Shown here in pieces: positions 23,357 to 31,993 of a stretch of 64,000 bases of DNA. A program made the position numbers and the translations under genes. The DNA comes from a virus, in the IMG/VR virus record IMGVR_UViG_3300009184_003751, positions 22,473 through 86,472 of that record; one strand, written 5' to 3'. A model generated the notes under the pieces. That model was not told the origin of the DNA and did not search any database. It saw only the letters and a list, made by a program, of their open reading frames with translations. Within the stretch, counting starts at the first letter, position 1; each line of letters begins with the position of its first letter.

Positions 23357-25724
23357 CAAAAGAACCATTTACAGATAATGTACCATCTGAAAACAATTTT
23401 TGAACTACACCATCTGTTGATGCAACTGGTGCAAAATGCTTATAAAGAGCAGTGTTATTATTTGTTATTGTAAGCGAATTAGTACTAGAATCTGTGACAA
23501 TTGCAGAACTATTAGCAACTTTAAGAAGTAGTGCTGTATTAGTTATTGCTTGCAACACATCTGTCGGTGGTGTAAAACTTGTAGTATAAACTGCTGTGCC
23601 TTTTACCCAACGAATATTAGTAAGATAGCCAGTAAAATATGGTGTGCCTGAAGTATCCCATCTTCTTCCAATATTCCAACCATCGCCATTGCTGTTTAAT
23701 GTACCATCCCAAGTACTAGCAGCCCCCGCTGCAGTTGAATCAACCCCATTTATATAAATTTTAAACGTGCTACCAGTAAAAACAAAAGCAATATGATACC
23801 AAGTATTAAGTGCAAGTGCTGAAGTAGACACTGCAGATCTTACCCATGCAGATCCATTATAATATCCAATATATGGAAATAATCCAAGTACTTGTGGATC
23901 AGTTCCACCATCATTTAACCCTATATAAAGATTTACTGGATTACTAGTACCTGTAAAAGTTTCAGAAAGTATAGAGGCTTGTGTTGCTGAAGAACCAACA
24001 TTTATCCAACATTCAAAAGTAAACGGTGTTGTATTTGTTGGAATAGAAAATGCGGAAGTAGCGGCAAAAGACAGATATTGAGATAATCCGTTAAACAATA
24101 TACTGCCGCATGTAGTAGTAGTAAATGGGCTTATTTTATTAAAACCTGTATTACCAGGATTTGTTACTAAAACTCTAGTGTTTGCACCACCAGAAGCTGT
24201 AATACTATTTGCTTCAGCAGTTTCTAATAATAAAATTGTATTTGCTGTTGCGCCTAAATTATATTTTGATGGAGTAAAATTTGTTGTATATAGAGCAGTA
24301 TTTGTTAATCTAAGATTACTTATACTACCATTCCAAAAAGTACTTGTTTGGTTTCTTCCAATATAAGCAGTTGAAACAGTTGTATTACCAGAAATAGTAG
24401 CAGAACCATTAGCAGTACCATTAAGATACTGAGTTAATGTTGTACCATTTCTTACAAGAGCAACGTGATACCAAGTATTATTAGCTAATGCTGTACCAGT
24501 TATTGTTGCAGAACCGCTATTATAATATGCAGAGAGGACGTTATTAACTAATCTAATTTCATAGTTGTTAGTACCAGAGTTGTATGCTTTAAAAACTGGC
24601 CCTTCAGCTACCGATGTAGCAGGATTAATCCACGCTTCGAGTGTAAAATTGCTACCAGTTAAAGATGGTAAAGTTGTTGTTGTAAAATAATTATTAACAC
24701 CATTGAAATAAGCACTACCACCATTTAATGTTACTTCATCAAAACCTTTAACTACTTGCACCGAATTATTTGAATATATTCTTTGTGTTGGTGTATAACT
24801 ATTAGTAACAAATGTACCATTAGATGTAAATGTATGGACTTGATATGTACCAGAAGAATTTGAAAATGATGTTATTGTTCCACCAGTTGCAGCAGGTCCA
24901 AAAGCTTTGTATGCAATAATAACAGCGCCGTTTGAACCAGCTTTACCTGGACCATCGGCACCACCTGCGCCAGCACCGCCACCACCACCAGAACCAATGC
25001 CTGTACCAACTGTTGCTGCTTTATTATTTTGCGATGTAGCGCCTTCACCACCACCGCCTGTTCCACCAGTACCAATTGTTGTGGAGCTACTACTGAAGTT
25101 ACCACCACCACCACCAGCGCCGTAATAAACAGTAGCACCAGTTATGGTAAGTGGAATACCAGCACCACCATTTAACGTACCTACAGCACCACCACCACCA
25201 CCGCCACCGCCTCTGCTGCCGTTACCAGCGCCACCTCTGTTGCCATAACCGCCAGTTGCAGAAGAAGCTTGTTGATCGTTACTAGGTGCACCTGTCGCAT
25301 TATCACCGTTACCACCACCGGAACCACCAGATCGACCAACAGCACTAGATAATCTATTGATACCGCCACCACCACCGCCAATAGCAGTATAAGTTGTTGC
25401 ACCAATAGTTACTGTAGTATTTGAACCATCACCGCCCTGTGTATAGGTAGTACTTGAAGTAGATACACCACCACTACCAGATGTTCCGACAACAATCGGT
25501 ATTGAACAAGCAATTGGAATTGTTACGTCTGTTAAGTAAAATACACCACCGCCGCCACCACCACCGCCAGCGTTACCATAACCTGCACCACCACCACCGC
25601 CACCGCCAGCACCTAATATATCAAAAATTGTTGCATTATATACACCATTTATAGTATACTCATCAAAATCGCCACTACCACCAGTAGTTAAAATACCTAC
25701 ATTACTAATACTAACGTTAGCCAT
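23340..25724 (-). CDS. glycine-rich fibre protein with two LamG-like domains
   Basis: This 794 aa protein has three parts. Residues about 35-275 are glycine-rich (GGGGGGGAGYGNAGGGGGGGG and similar), resembling polyglycine-II adhesin bundles. Residues about 335-495 and 538-718 are two concanavalin/LamG-like domains, each with FTLEAWINP or FTFECWINV, TWYHVALVRN or TWYHIAFVFT, YIGRN or NIGRR, and ISNLRLTNTALYTTNFTP or LTNIRWVKGTAVYTTSFTPP. LamG folds often bind sugars, so this is likely a host-surface adhesin. FDEVTLNGG (near 330) and the C-terminus SFDEVTV share a short motif. It overlaps the preceding gene as TAATG. Confidence 0.72.
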   Translation of the reverse strand: MANVSISNVGILTTGGSGDFDEYTINGVYNATIFDILGAGGGGGGGAGYGNAGGGGGGGGVFYLTDVTIPIACSIPIVVGTSGSGGVSTSSTTYTQGGDGSNTTVTIGATTYTAIGGGGGGINRLSSAVGRSGGSGGGNGDNATGAPSNDQQASSATGGYGNRGGAGNGSRGGGGGGGGAVGTLNGGAGIPLTITGATVYYGAGGGGGNFSSSSTTIGTGGTGGGGEGATSQNNKAATVGTGIGSGGGGGAGAGGADGPGKAGSNGAVIIAYKAFGPAATGGTITSFSNSSGTYQVHTFTSNGTFVTNSYTPTQRIYSNNSVQVVKGFDEVTLNGGSAYFNGVNNYFTTTTLPSLTGSNFTLEAWINPATSVAEGPVFKAYNSGTNNYEIRLVNNVLSAYYNSGSATITGTALANNTWYHVALVRNGTTLTQYLNGTANGSATISGNTTVSTAYIGRNQTSTFWNGSISNLRLTNTALYTTNFTPSKYNLGATANTILLLETAEANSITASGGANTRVLVTNPGNTGFNKISPFTTTTCGSILFNGLSQYLSFAATSAFSIPTNTTPFTFECWINVGSSATQASILSETFTGTSNPVNLYIGLNDGGTDPQVLGLFPYIGYYNGSAWVRSAVSTSALALNTWYHIAFVFTGSTFKIYINGVDSTAAGAASTWDGTLNSNGDGWNIGRRWDTSGTPYFTGYLTNIRWVKGTAVYTTSFTPPTDVLQAITNTALLLKVANSSAIVTDSSTNSLTITNNNTALYKHFAPVASTDGVVQKLFSDGTLSVNGSFDEVTV

Positions 25725-26647
25725 TATCCAAAAACCGTATCAAGAGAACCTGTTGTTGCGTTATATATTTGATAAACAACACTACTAGTTGTGTTAGCAA
25801 AACCAACACGACCGCCAACATATAAATTATTTGCTACACCAAGACCACCAGCAGTTGTAATTGCACCAGAAGTAGCATTAGCGGAAGCTGTTACATTGGT
25901 AAATGCATATGACGAAGCAAGGTTAACACCACCACCGGAAACAGTTGACCAATACACATTACCAGAAGCACCAGAGGTTAATACTTGACCTGCAGTACCA
26001 ACACTAGCATTAGCTGTGATGGTAGTAGATATTACTACGTTACCAGAGAACGTAATAGTATTTGTAAACGATTGAGTATTAGACCACGTATACTGTGCAG
26101 CAGTATTAACACCTGCAGCAGCTGCAGCCCAATATGGCGAACCTGTTGTGCCATTCGAGGTTAACACTTGTCCAGAAGTTCCCGAACCGCCATTAGAAAT
26201 AAGCGGCGTAGTTAATACAATATTAGCATTATGAGTATAAACACCAGATATAGTAAATGAACCAGTGCTATTAACAACGTTAACGCCTAATTGAGCATAA
26301 GGCAAAGTGCCAGTAGTAATATTAGTAGCGTTCGTATAATATGCTGGTAATTGTCCACCAAGGTTGTTAGCATTATTAGCTGTACCATTAATTACTTGAG
26401 AAAATGTAATAGTATTAGAAAATGTTTGGGTATTTGACCAAGTATATTGCGCAGCTGTGTTAGTACCAACAATAGTAGACCAGTAAACAGCAGATCCATT
26501 AGTTGTTAATGCTTGCCCAGATGTACCAAGAGTACCGTTAGCCGAAACTGTTGTAACTGCAAGCGTATTTGCAATCGACACAGTACCTGATGCTGTGTTA
26601 ACGGTTACATACTGTCCAAATAAACTTAACTGTTGATTCTGTGCCAT
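25724..26647 (-). CDS. modular tail fibre protein
   Basis: This 307 aa protein is built of repeated beta modules. The unit AAQYTWSNTQTFSNTITFS occurs twice, near residues 65 and 183, and again in the 595 aa fibre protein at 33933-35720. GTSGQALTTNGSAVYWST-type units recur as well. Such repeats are typical of trimeric fibre shafts. It carries no enzyme motif. The C-terminus ends SLDTVFG. An AATAAATA element lies 17 bases upstream. Confidence 0.7.
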   Translation of the reverse strand: MAQNQQLSLFGQYVTVNTASGTVSIANTLAVTTVSANGTLGTSGQALTTNGSAVYWSTIVGTNTAAQYTWSNTQTFSNTITFSQVINGTANNANNLGGQLPAYYTNATNITTGTLPYAQLGVNVVNSTGSFTISGVYTHNANIVLTTPLISNGGSGTSGQVLTSNGTTGSPYWAAAAAGVNTAAQYTWSNTQSFTNTITFSGNVVISTTITANASVGTAGQVLTSGASGNVYWSTVSGGGVNLASSYAFTNVTASANATSGAITTAGGLGVANNLYVGGRVGFANTTSSVVYQIYNATTGSLDTVFG

Positions 26648-26663
26648 TGGTTGCCTTTTTAAC

Positions 26664-26671
26664 TATTTATT
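26664..26671 (-). promoter_or_regulatory. late-promoter-like AATAAATA
   Basis: One mismatch to TATAAATA, minus strand, 17 bases before the fibre gene starting at 26647. Confidence 0.35.
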
Positions 26672-26840
26672 CGTTTGGCGTATCGGCAGGTAACGGTTCG
26701 TTGCCTTCAGCAAGCCAGCGCACATACTCTTCAGCAGTCACAAGGCACGACTCTTGATGACCATCAGGCCACTCGCGCCAAACGACTTGAATAGATTGCA
26801 TAGGTCGAATAGGTAAAAGTTTCCAAATTGGTTCGCTCAT
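26667..26840 (-). CDS. 57 aa small protein in the fibre cassette
   Basis: An ATG at 26840 overlaps the stop of the upstream fibre gene as ATGA and opens 57 codons. The product begins MSEPIWKLLPIRPMQSIQVV and contains WREWPDGHQ, VTAEEYVRWLAEGN and LPADTPNE. It looks like a small globular alpha-beta protein. The ATGA coupling and uninterrupted frame make it a likely real gene. Function unknown. Its base composition is clearly GC-richer than that of the head and baseplate genes, like the rest of this cassette. Confidence 0.65.
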   Translation of the reverse strand: MSEPIWKLLPIRPMQSIQVVWREWPDGHQESCLVTAEEYVRWLAEGNEPLPADTPNE

Positions 26841-27943
26841 AATTCACACCCTGTAAAATACATTAATGCGCCGGAATTGCTCATATAAATCATAGTTGCA
26901 TTACCAGCAACTAGTCCGCTCATACCACTAAGTAAAATAAACGCAGCTGAATCATTCGAACCACCAAAAGTAACACCTGTTGAATTGCTAGTTGCTGTAG
27001 AAGCTAAAAAACCAGCAAAATGAGAAGCACTACTTACAAAAATGCCAGTAGCTGGAATACGCGGGCGAACCATATATGGTATAACATAATAAGCGGAAGT
27101 GGTTGAACCAGCCATTCCGGAACCAATATATGGGTTTGCTCCACCAGCGTAGGAAAATGATGGAAGATATCTCTGACACTTTGCCAGCGTATTGGAATAA
27201 ATCTCCCGCTCAAACGGCGTTGCCACAGAGCCAACTTCAAGCTGGACGCCTGTAAGATACCAAGTAGCACCATTGTTAGCAACAATATTTTGCGAACCCG
27301 ATACACTTAATGCGCCGCCAGCACCCCATACGTTTGCCGTAGAATTAAAATTTGAACCAGATCCAAGACTAAACCAAAAACCAAAACCACGACCATTTGT
27401 TGTTCCAAATGTTCCAGTTGTTGGTCCTGGAATCGTAATTGTTTTCTTTTCCCAAGTATTTGCCGCGTTGATTGTATAGGTGGCTGGATATGCCGCATCA
27501 TCACTACCAGAACGAACTGCAACAACAAATGTTCCTGTCAAACTGGAACGTATCCAAAACGATAATGTTGCACTTAATGCACTAGATGTTCCCCACATTA
27601 AATCGGCAGCATTAAATCCTTCCACATATTGAACCATATAGAAGTAATCACTCGCACCAATAGTATAAGCAGACAAAGAAGTCACAAGAAGACTATTGGA
27701 AAAACCCTGACCAGATGGAACAGTGCTAGATTGTTGCACTGAATACTTAGATGACTGAGCATTGGTTGCAACCCAACGATCAAGAGTATATGTTGAACCA
27801 ATAGTGGTTGGCGTAACACTTGCCCCCGCATTACGCTGGTCAATGACCATCGCGCCGTTGATGATGCGATTGCGCATGAATCCGCCAGTGTTAACACCAC
27901 CAGCACCACCAGCAAGGACAGCAAGATCGTTAGTAATTGTCAT
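26837..27943 (-). CDS. tail fibre protein with C-terminal carbohydrate-binding-like domain
   Basis: This 368 aa protein contains FMRNRIINGAMVIDQRNAGA, TYTLDRWVATNAQSSKYSVQ, then ATWYLTGVQLEVGSVATPFE and LAKCQRYLPSF. This is a widespread phage and prophage module, beta-sandwich in nature, found at the ends of tail fibres and proposed to bind surface glycans. The first 20 residues are a short attachment segment. It precedes the 57 aa gene and follows a cupin gene, forming a host-range cassette of different composition from its surroundings. Confidence 0.72.
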   Translation of the reverse strand: MTITNDLAVLAGGAGGVNTGGFMRNRIINGAMVIDQRNAGASVTPTTIGSTYTLDRWVATNAQSSKYSVQQSSTVPSGQGFSNSLLVTSLSAYTIGASDYFYMVQYVEGFNAADLMWGTSSALSATLSFWIRSSLTGTFVVAVRSGSDDAAYPATYTINAANTWEKKTITIPGPTTGTFGTTNGRGFGFWFSLGSGSNFNSTANVWGAGGALSVSGSQNIVANNGATWYLTGVQLEVGSVATPFEREIYSNTLAKCQRYLPSFSYAGGANPYIGSGMAGSTTSAYYVIPYMVRPRIPATGIFVSSASHFAGFLASTATSNSTGVTFGGSNDSAAFILLSGMSGLVAGNATMIYMSNSGALMYFTGCEL

Positions 27944-27973
27944 TTATTGTTTCCCCTCTGTCTACCAGTTATT

Positions 27974-28255
27974 TTAATCAAGAATGCTTATATTTTTTAC
28001 AATATTGAGAAACCTAGAGTTTGGCTCTAAGGCTACAAACTCATGAGCTTGACCAGGCTTCCAATCAAGGAAATTCCCAGCCTTTGCTATAATCTCCCAT
28101 CCAGCACCATGAACGCGAATACAACCTTCAAGAACGAAGGAAACATGAGCGGATGCTTCATCGTGGTTGTGCATGGGAAGCTTATCCCCGACATCCTCAA
28201 GCGTGTACAAAGCACCTTTTAGACCACCAAATGTTTTTGGTTCTGCTTGTAGCAT
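27974..28255 (-). CDS. small cupin-fold protein in the fibre cassette
   Basis: This 93 aa single-domain cupin has motif 1 as LPMHNHDEASAH (H29-x-H31, H37) and motif 2 as FLDWKPGQAHEF (H71). These are the usual metal-binding histidines. Small cupins of this type occur beside phage tail fibres; the role is unknown. It could be a metal-dependent sugar isomerase-like enzyme, or a structural domain. It overlaps the upstream gene as ATGA, so it is made together with it. It is the sixth probable non-heme metal beta-barrel protein near the fibres. Confidence 0.7.
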   Translation of the reverse strand: MLQAEPKTFGGLKGALYTLEDVGDKLPMHNHDEASAHVSFVLEGCIRVHGAGWEIIAKAGNFLDWKPGQAHEFVALEPNSRFLNIVKNISILD

Positions 28256-28593
28256 CAGATCACCACCGGAGGTTCGCCAACGACAGGCTCAACTTTTACC
28301 CAGCGATAGGTCGTTGTATCCAAATACCAGCCGCGACCAGGATACGGTGGAATAAAAGCACCACTTGGTGCTGCTGACGCATCAAACGTATAATCAATTC
28401 CGGCATAGTTATACCGGAAGTTGGCGTTATAGCTTGTCTGCGCCCAGATCGTGTCAATGCCAAAAATGCTTTGCAGATATGCAATTCCGACAGGTTCGCT
28501 ATCTGGAAACGGCAAATTTCCAATAGAACTATTGTCCACGACAAGCACTTGTTTCACGACGTTGTTCTGATCAAGTTCAGCAAAATTTGCCAT
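28255..28593 (-). CDS. conserved fibre-associated protein, 112 aa
   Basis: This protein starts MANFAELDQNNVVKQVLVVD and contains YAGIDYTFDASAAPSGAFIP, then PPYPGRGWYLDTTTYRWVKV. Proteins of this type are common in marine T4-like phages near fibre genes; function is not established. The C-terminal W-x-D-x6-W block resembles the 49 aa protein at 17069-17218. AAGGTG precedes the ATG. The stop overlaps the cupin start. Confidence 0.6.
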   Translation of the reverse strand: MANFAELDQNNVVKQVLVVDNSSIGNLPFPDSEPVGIAYLQSIFGIDTIWAQTSYNANFRYNYAGIDYTFDASAAPSGAFIPPYPGRGWYLDTTTYRWVKVEPVVGEPPVVI

Positions 28594-28601
28594 GTTTCAC
28601 C

Positions 28602-29465
28602 TTATTGATACAGATAGCGGATGATGACAACACCGGAACCGCCGTTACCACCGACAGAGCCACAGCAGCCAAAGTCTTGCCCACCGCCGCCGCCGCCAGA
28701 GCCTGTATTGGGAGACCCAGAACCACCGCTAGGTGATCCTGCGTTTCCACCCGCACCAGCTCCGCCCCCGCCGCCTGACCCACCAAAGTTTGCTCCACCG
28801 CCGCCTCCGCCGCCAGCATATGCAACGGATGACCCGCTAATAGAGTTTGATGTAGAGGAGCCGCCATTGGCTCCACCCTTTATCGTTACACCAGATGCCG
28901 TAATAGATGCGCCTACAGAACCGCTACCGCCGCCGCCAGCAGCGCCGTTGACATTGTCTGTTCTTCCGTTGCCGCCATTATTGCCTTGCCCTGATGTTCC
29001 AGCGCCCCCAGTAGTAGTTCCGGCTCGTGGATTACCGCCACCACCTGACCCGCCAGATTGAGCAGCAACAGCGTTCCAATTGTCGCAACCAGCACCGCCG
29101 CCTGTTGATGTAGTAGAAATAGCTGAAGAGTTAGAACCATTACTGTTTTGTGATCCACCACTACCAACTGTGACAGTATAGCCCTGAACAGAAACTGATT
29201 GTCCTGTCGTGTACTGATAACCACCAGCGCCACCCCCGCCAGCGGGCAGGGCGGCACCGCCGCCGCCTTGCCCACCACCACCGCCGCCAGCGATGACAAG
29301 ATAATCAACAGCCTGACCAACAGGAGCATTGGTTACTGTAAACGTGCCTGTGCCAGTAAACGTATGGATTTTGTAATTACCGCTAGTCGTGATTGTGCCA
29401 CCCGTTGCTTGGATAAACGGACTAGCAGCCGCAGCCGCGCCAAGCAGCATTGAATAAGCAGTCAT
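28602..29465 (-). CDS. glycine-rich tail fibre adhesin
   Basis: This encodes 287 aa from the ATG at 29465, which shares one base with the upstream stop (TAATG); a longer frame to 29513 is unlikely. After MTAYSMLLGAAAAASPFIQA it has TGTGTFTVTNAPVGQAVDYL, the lead-in to a glycine-rich domain (VIAGGGGGGQGGGG and many GGGGG runs to the end), closing with GGSGVVIIRYLYQ. This is the layout of glycine-rich adhesin domains with polyglycine-II helices. Its DNA is markedly GC-rich, and the antisense reads as proline-rich, which is an artefact. Likely receptor-binding. Confidence 0.7.
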   Translation of the reverse strand: MTAYSMLLGAAAAASPFIQATGGTITTSGNYKIHTFTGTGTFTVTNAPVGQAVDYLVIAGGGGGGQGGGGAALPAGGGGAGGYQYTTGQSVSVQGYTVTVGSGGSQNSNGSNSSAISTTSTGGGAGCDNWNAVAAQSGGSGGGGNPRAGTTTGGAGTSGQGNNGGNGRTDNVNGAAGGGGSGSVGASITASGVTIKGGANGGSSTSNSISGSSVAYAGGGGGGGANFGGSGGGGGAGAGGNAGSPSGGSGSPNTGSGGGGGGQDFGCCGSVGGNGGSGVVIIRYLYQ

Positions 29466-31993
29466 TAGGTTAGTCCCCCGCCTGTGATGACGTAAGTATT
29501 GGAACCAACGCAAAGAATTGTGCAGAGGCCATACTGAGCTAATGTACGGTTGCCAGTATTAGCTGTGCCAACCTGACGAAGCGTGACAGAGCTGCCTTGC
29601 GTGATCGTCTGATTGGAGCCGCTATCGTTGTAGATTGAAACAGACTGGCCAGCCGTCAAAGCAGTTGATGTCGCAACTGTAACTCCACCCGTTGTAATGC
29701 TGATGTATTTACCAGCATCGCCTGAGGTCAACGTGTAAGCGCCTCCTTGGCTGTTTAGCGGAACAGTGCGAACATTGCCAAGTGCATCACTTACACTGCC
29801 ATAAGTAGTACTAATATCAAAATTAGCAGTTAACGTCCCAGAAACTGTTAAAGTATTTGACGTTAAAGTCACGGCGGTTTGATAACCGTAAACGTCAATA
29901 ATATAGTTATTAGCTGGAGTTACAGTAAAGTTAACATTGCTACCAGAAGTAATAATTACGTCAGTTCCAGGTATCTGCTTAACACCGTTTAAGAATACTT
30001 GAACAGCATTAGCAATATAACCACCAGTAATAGCGAAACTATTAGCAGTACCGTTTGCAGTAATTTGCTGAGATACAAGCGTATTAACACCATTGGCCAT
30101 TAACCCAGAAAGCGCATACGTATCAATAACAGCATTAGTTGGTGGCGTTGTGACGAACTGGAATGTAGAACCGTTCAATCCTGTAATTTCAGTATTGGTA
30201 GCAAGCACACCATTCATAAACACAAGCAATGCATTTGACTGATAACCAGCGGTAAACGTAAAGGTGTTTTGTGTTCCATCAGCAGTAAATGTCTGACGCG
30301 ACATTAAACCACTAGTTGTTCCACCACCAGCAGCAGTAGACCAATAAACAGACGAGCCATTAGAAGTTAATACCTGACCCGATGTACCGTTTGAACTATT
30401 GGCAGTCATTGCGCCAGTAATTACAAAATTATTTACTGATATTGACTGACCATTAGTAAACCCACCGCTAGCGCCAGTAGTCCAATATACCGAAGTACCA
30501 TTAGAAGCCAAATATTGGCCAGCAGTACCAAAACCGCCATTAGCAGAAACGCCAGCTGTTGTGCCGATTACTAAATTACCGCTATGGGTGTGAACCCCAG
30601 ATATTGTATATGAGCCAGAAGTATTAACATAAGAAGCAGCTGCAACACCACCTAGATATGATGTATTGTTAGCGGTTAATGCGTTATTTACATTAAGATT
30701 AGATTCTGTTTTACCATTGAGGTAAGTTGCAGCATTAGCAGTTAATGTAGCAACGTTTGACGAGAGCCCAGCAGTCGTTTGATAGTTTGCTAAATTGTTC
30801 GTTAGGTTTGTAGCCGTTACGTAGTTAGAAAGATTACCTGATAGCTGTGCATTAGATACAACGTTAGCAGCGGATACTGTTCCTACAAAAGAAGTATTGT
30901 TAGCTGTCAATGTAGCTACGTTTGCAGACAATCCAGCAGTAGTTTGATAGTTGGCTAGATTGTTTGTTAAATTAGTTGCTGTAACATAATTTGCTAGGTT
31001 ACCAGATAGTTGAGCATTAGAAACAACATTAGCAGCTGATACAGAACCAACAAAACTAGTGTTATTTGAAGTCAGTGCATTGTTAACGTTGAGATTAGAT
31101 TCTGTTTTACCATTGAGATAAGTTGCAGCGTTTGCAGTGAGGGTAGCAACGTTTGCTGATAAGCCAGCGCTAGTTTGGTAATTAGCTAAATTGTTCGTTA
31201 GGTTTGTAGCCGTTACGTAGTTAGAAAGATTACCTGATAGCTGTGCATTAGATACAACGTTAGCAGCGGATACTGTTCCTACAAAATTAGTATTGTTTGA
31301 TGTAAGAGCTTGACCAGAAAAATATGTTGAATTTGCTACTAAAGAACCGTTAATTGAAATAGCGCTACTATTAGCAACAACATTTTGAGATGTGTTACCA
31401 ATTGTTACAAAAGTGTTTACTGTAATTTTACCAGTAAATGCTGGGTCAGATATTGTAGCATAATTAGCTAAGTTATTAGAAAGATTAAACGATGTTACGT
31501 AATTAACGAGATTACCAGATAGTTGCGCATTAGATACAACGTTAGCAGCTGATACTGAACCAACGAATGATGTATTATTAGCAGTATCTGACCAATACGG
31601 AGTTGAACCATTTGAAACTAATACTTGACCAGTATTACCTGGTAGCCCATTTGCATTTAATTCACCATTTAATATAAGACCATTATTAGCAGTAACAATT
31701 CCGGAAAAAGTTGCTTCATACGCATCGATATATGTGTTTGATCCGCCATAAGAAGTAACACTGAATGCTGTAGAATTTATATTAACATTTGTATTTAAAT
31801 TACCAACGCTAATTGCTGGTGTTATAATAACATCTGGTGCTATTGTAGTTAAAACTTGTGTATTTCCAACAGTAATGCTACTAGTATTAGCAAACAATGC
31901 GTTTGCGTTTGAATCCACTGCACCATCAAGCTCTTGAAGAGTTTGTATAGTCAAATATTCGGATGTTAAAAATGATACTTGATTTGTAGTCAT
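29465..31993 (-). CDS. long modular tail fibre with tandem 132 aa repeats
   Basis: This encodes 842 aa. Residues about 120-450 are built from a repeating module (NNTSFVGTVSAANVVSNAQL, then SGNLSNYVTATNLTNNLANY and TTAGLSSNVATLTANAATYL). Two copies are identical for 102 bp at 30789-30890 and 31185-31286. The C-terminal third (about 560-842) has FNGVLATNTEITGLNG-type beta modules seen in phage fibre tips. The module is shared with the 488 aa protein at 44677-46143. This is probably a fibre shaft whose length can vary by recombination. Confidence 0.72.
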   Translation of the reverse strand: MTTNQVSFLTSEYLTIQTLQELDGAVDSNANALFANTSSITVGNTQVLTTIAPDVIITPAISVGNLNTNVNINSTAFSVTSYGGSNTYIDAYEATFSGIVTANNGLILNGELNANGLPGNTGQVLVSNGSTPYWSDTANNTSFVGSVSAANVVSNAQLSGNLVNYVTSFNLSNNLANYATISDPAFTGKITVNTFVTIGNTSQNVVANSSAISINGSLVANSTYFSGQALTSNNTNFVGTVSAANVVSNAQLSGNLSNYVTATNLTNNLANYQTSAGLSANVATLTANAATYLNGKTESNLNVNNALTSNNTSFVGSVSAANVVSNAQLSGNLANYVTATNLTNNLANYQTTAGLSANVATLTANNTSFVGTVSAANVVSNAQLSGNLSNYVTATNLTNNLANYQTTAGLSSNVATLTANAATYLNGKTESNLNVNNALTANNTSYLGGVAAASYVNTSGSYTISGVHTHSGNLVIGTTAGVSANGGFGTAGQYLASNGTSVYWTTGASGGFTNGQSISVNNFVITGAMTANSSNGTSGQVLTSNGSSVYWSTAAGGGTTSGLMSRQTFTADGTQNTFTFTAGYQSNALLVFMNGVLATNTEITGLNGSTFQFVTTPPTNAVIDTYALSGLMANGVNTLVSQQITANGTANSFAITGGYIANAVQVFLNGVKQIPGTDVIITSGSNVNFTVTPANNYIIDVYGYQTAVTLTSNTLTVSGTLTANFDISTTYGSVSDALGNVRTVPLNSQGGAYTLTSGDAGKYISITTGGVTVATSTALTAGQSVSIYNDSGSNQTITQGSSVTLRQVGTANTGNRTLAQYGLCTILCVGSNTYVITGGGLT
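30789..30890. repeat. 102 bp direct repeat, copy 1
   Basis: Identical to 31185-31286, offset 396 bp (132 codons), inside the 842 aa fibre gene. The exact identity over 102 bases in otherwise diverged modules suggests recent duplication or gene conversion. Confidence 0.9.
31185..31286. repeat. 102 bp direct repeat, copy 2
   Basis: Second copy of the repeat at 30789-30890, in the same reading frame. Confidence 0.9.

Noticed and set aside
28621-29061. Proline-rich open frame of about 146 codons on the plus strand
   Set aside because: It is the antisense of the glycine-rich adhesin (GGN/NCC codons read as proline on the other strand). No ribosome-binding site, and its composition is fully explained by the real gene. 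The same holds for the Pro-rich frame at 24907-25125.
30640-31300. CRISPR-like array in the repeated region
   Set aside because: The repeats are long, in frame, coding and separated by related coding sequence, with no spacer-like unique segments. They are fibre modules.
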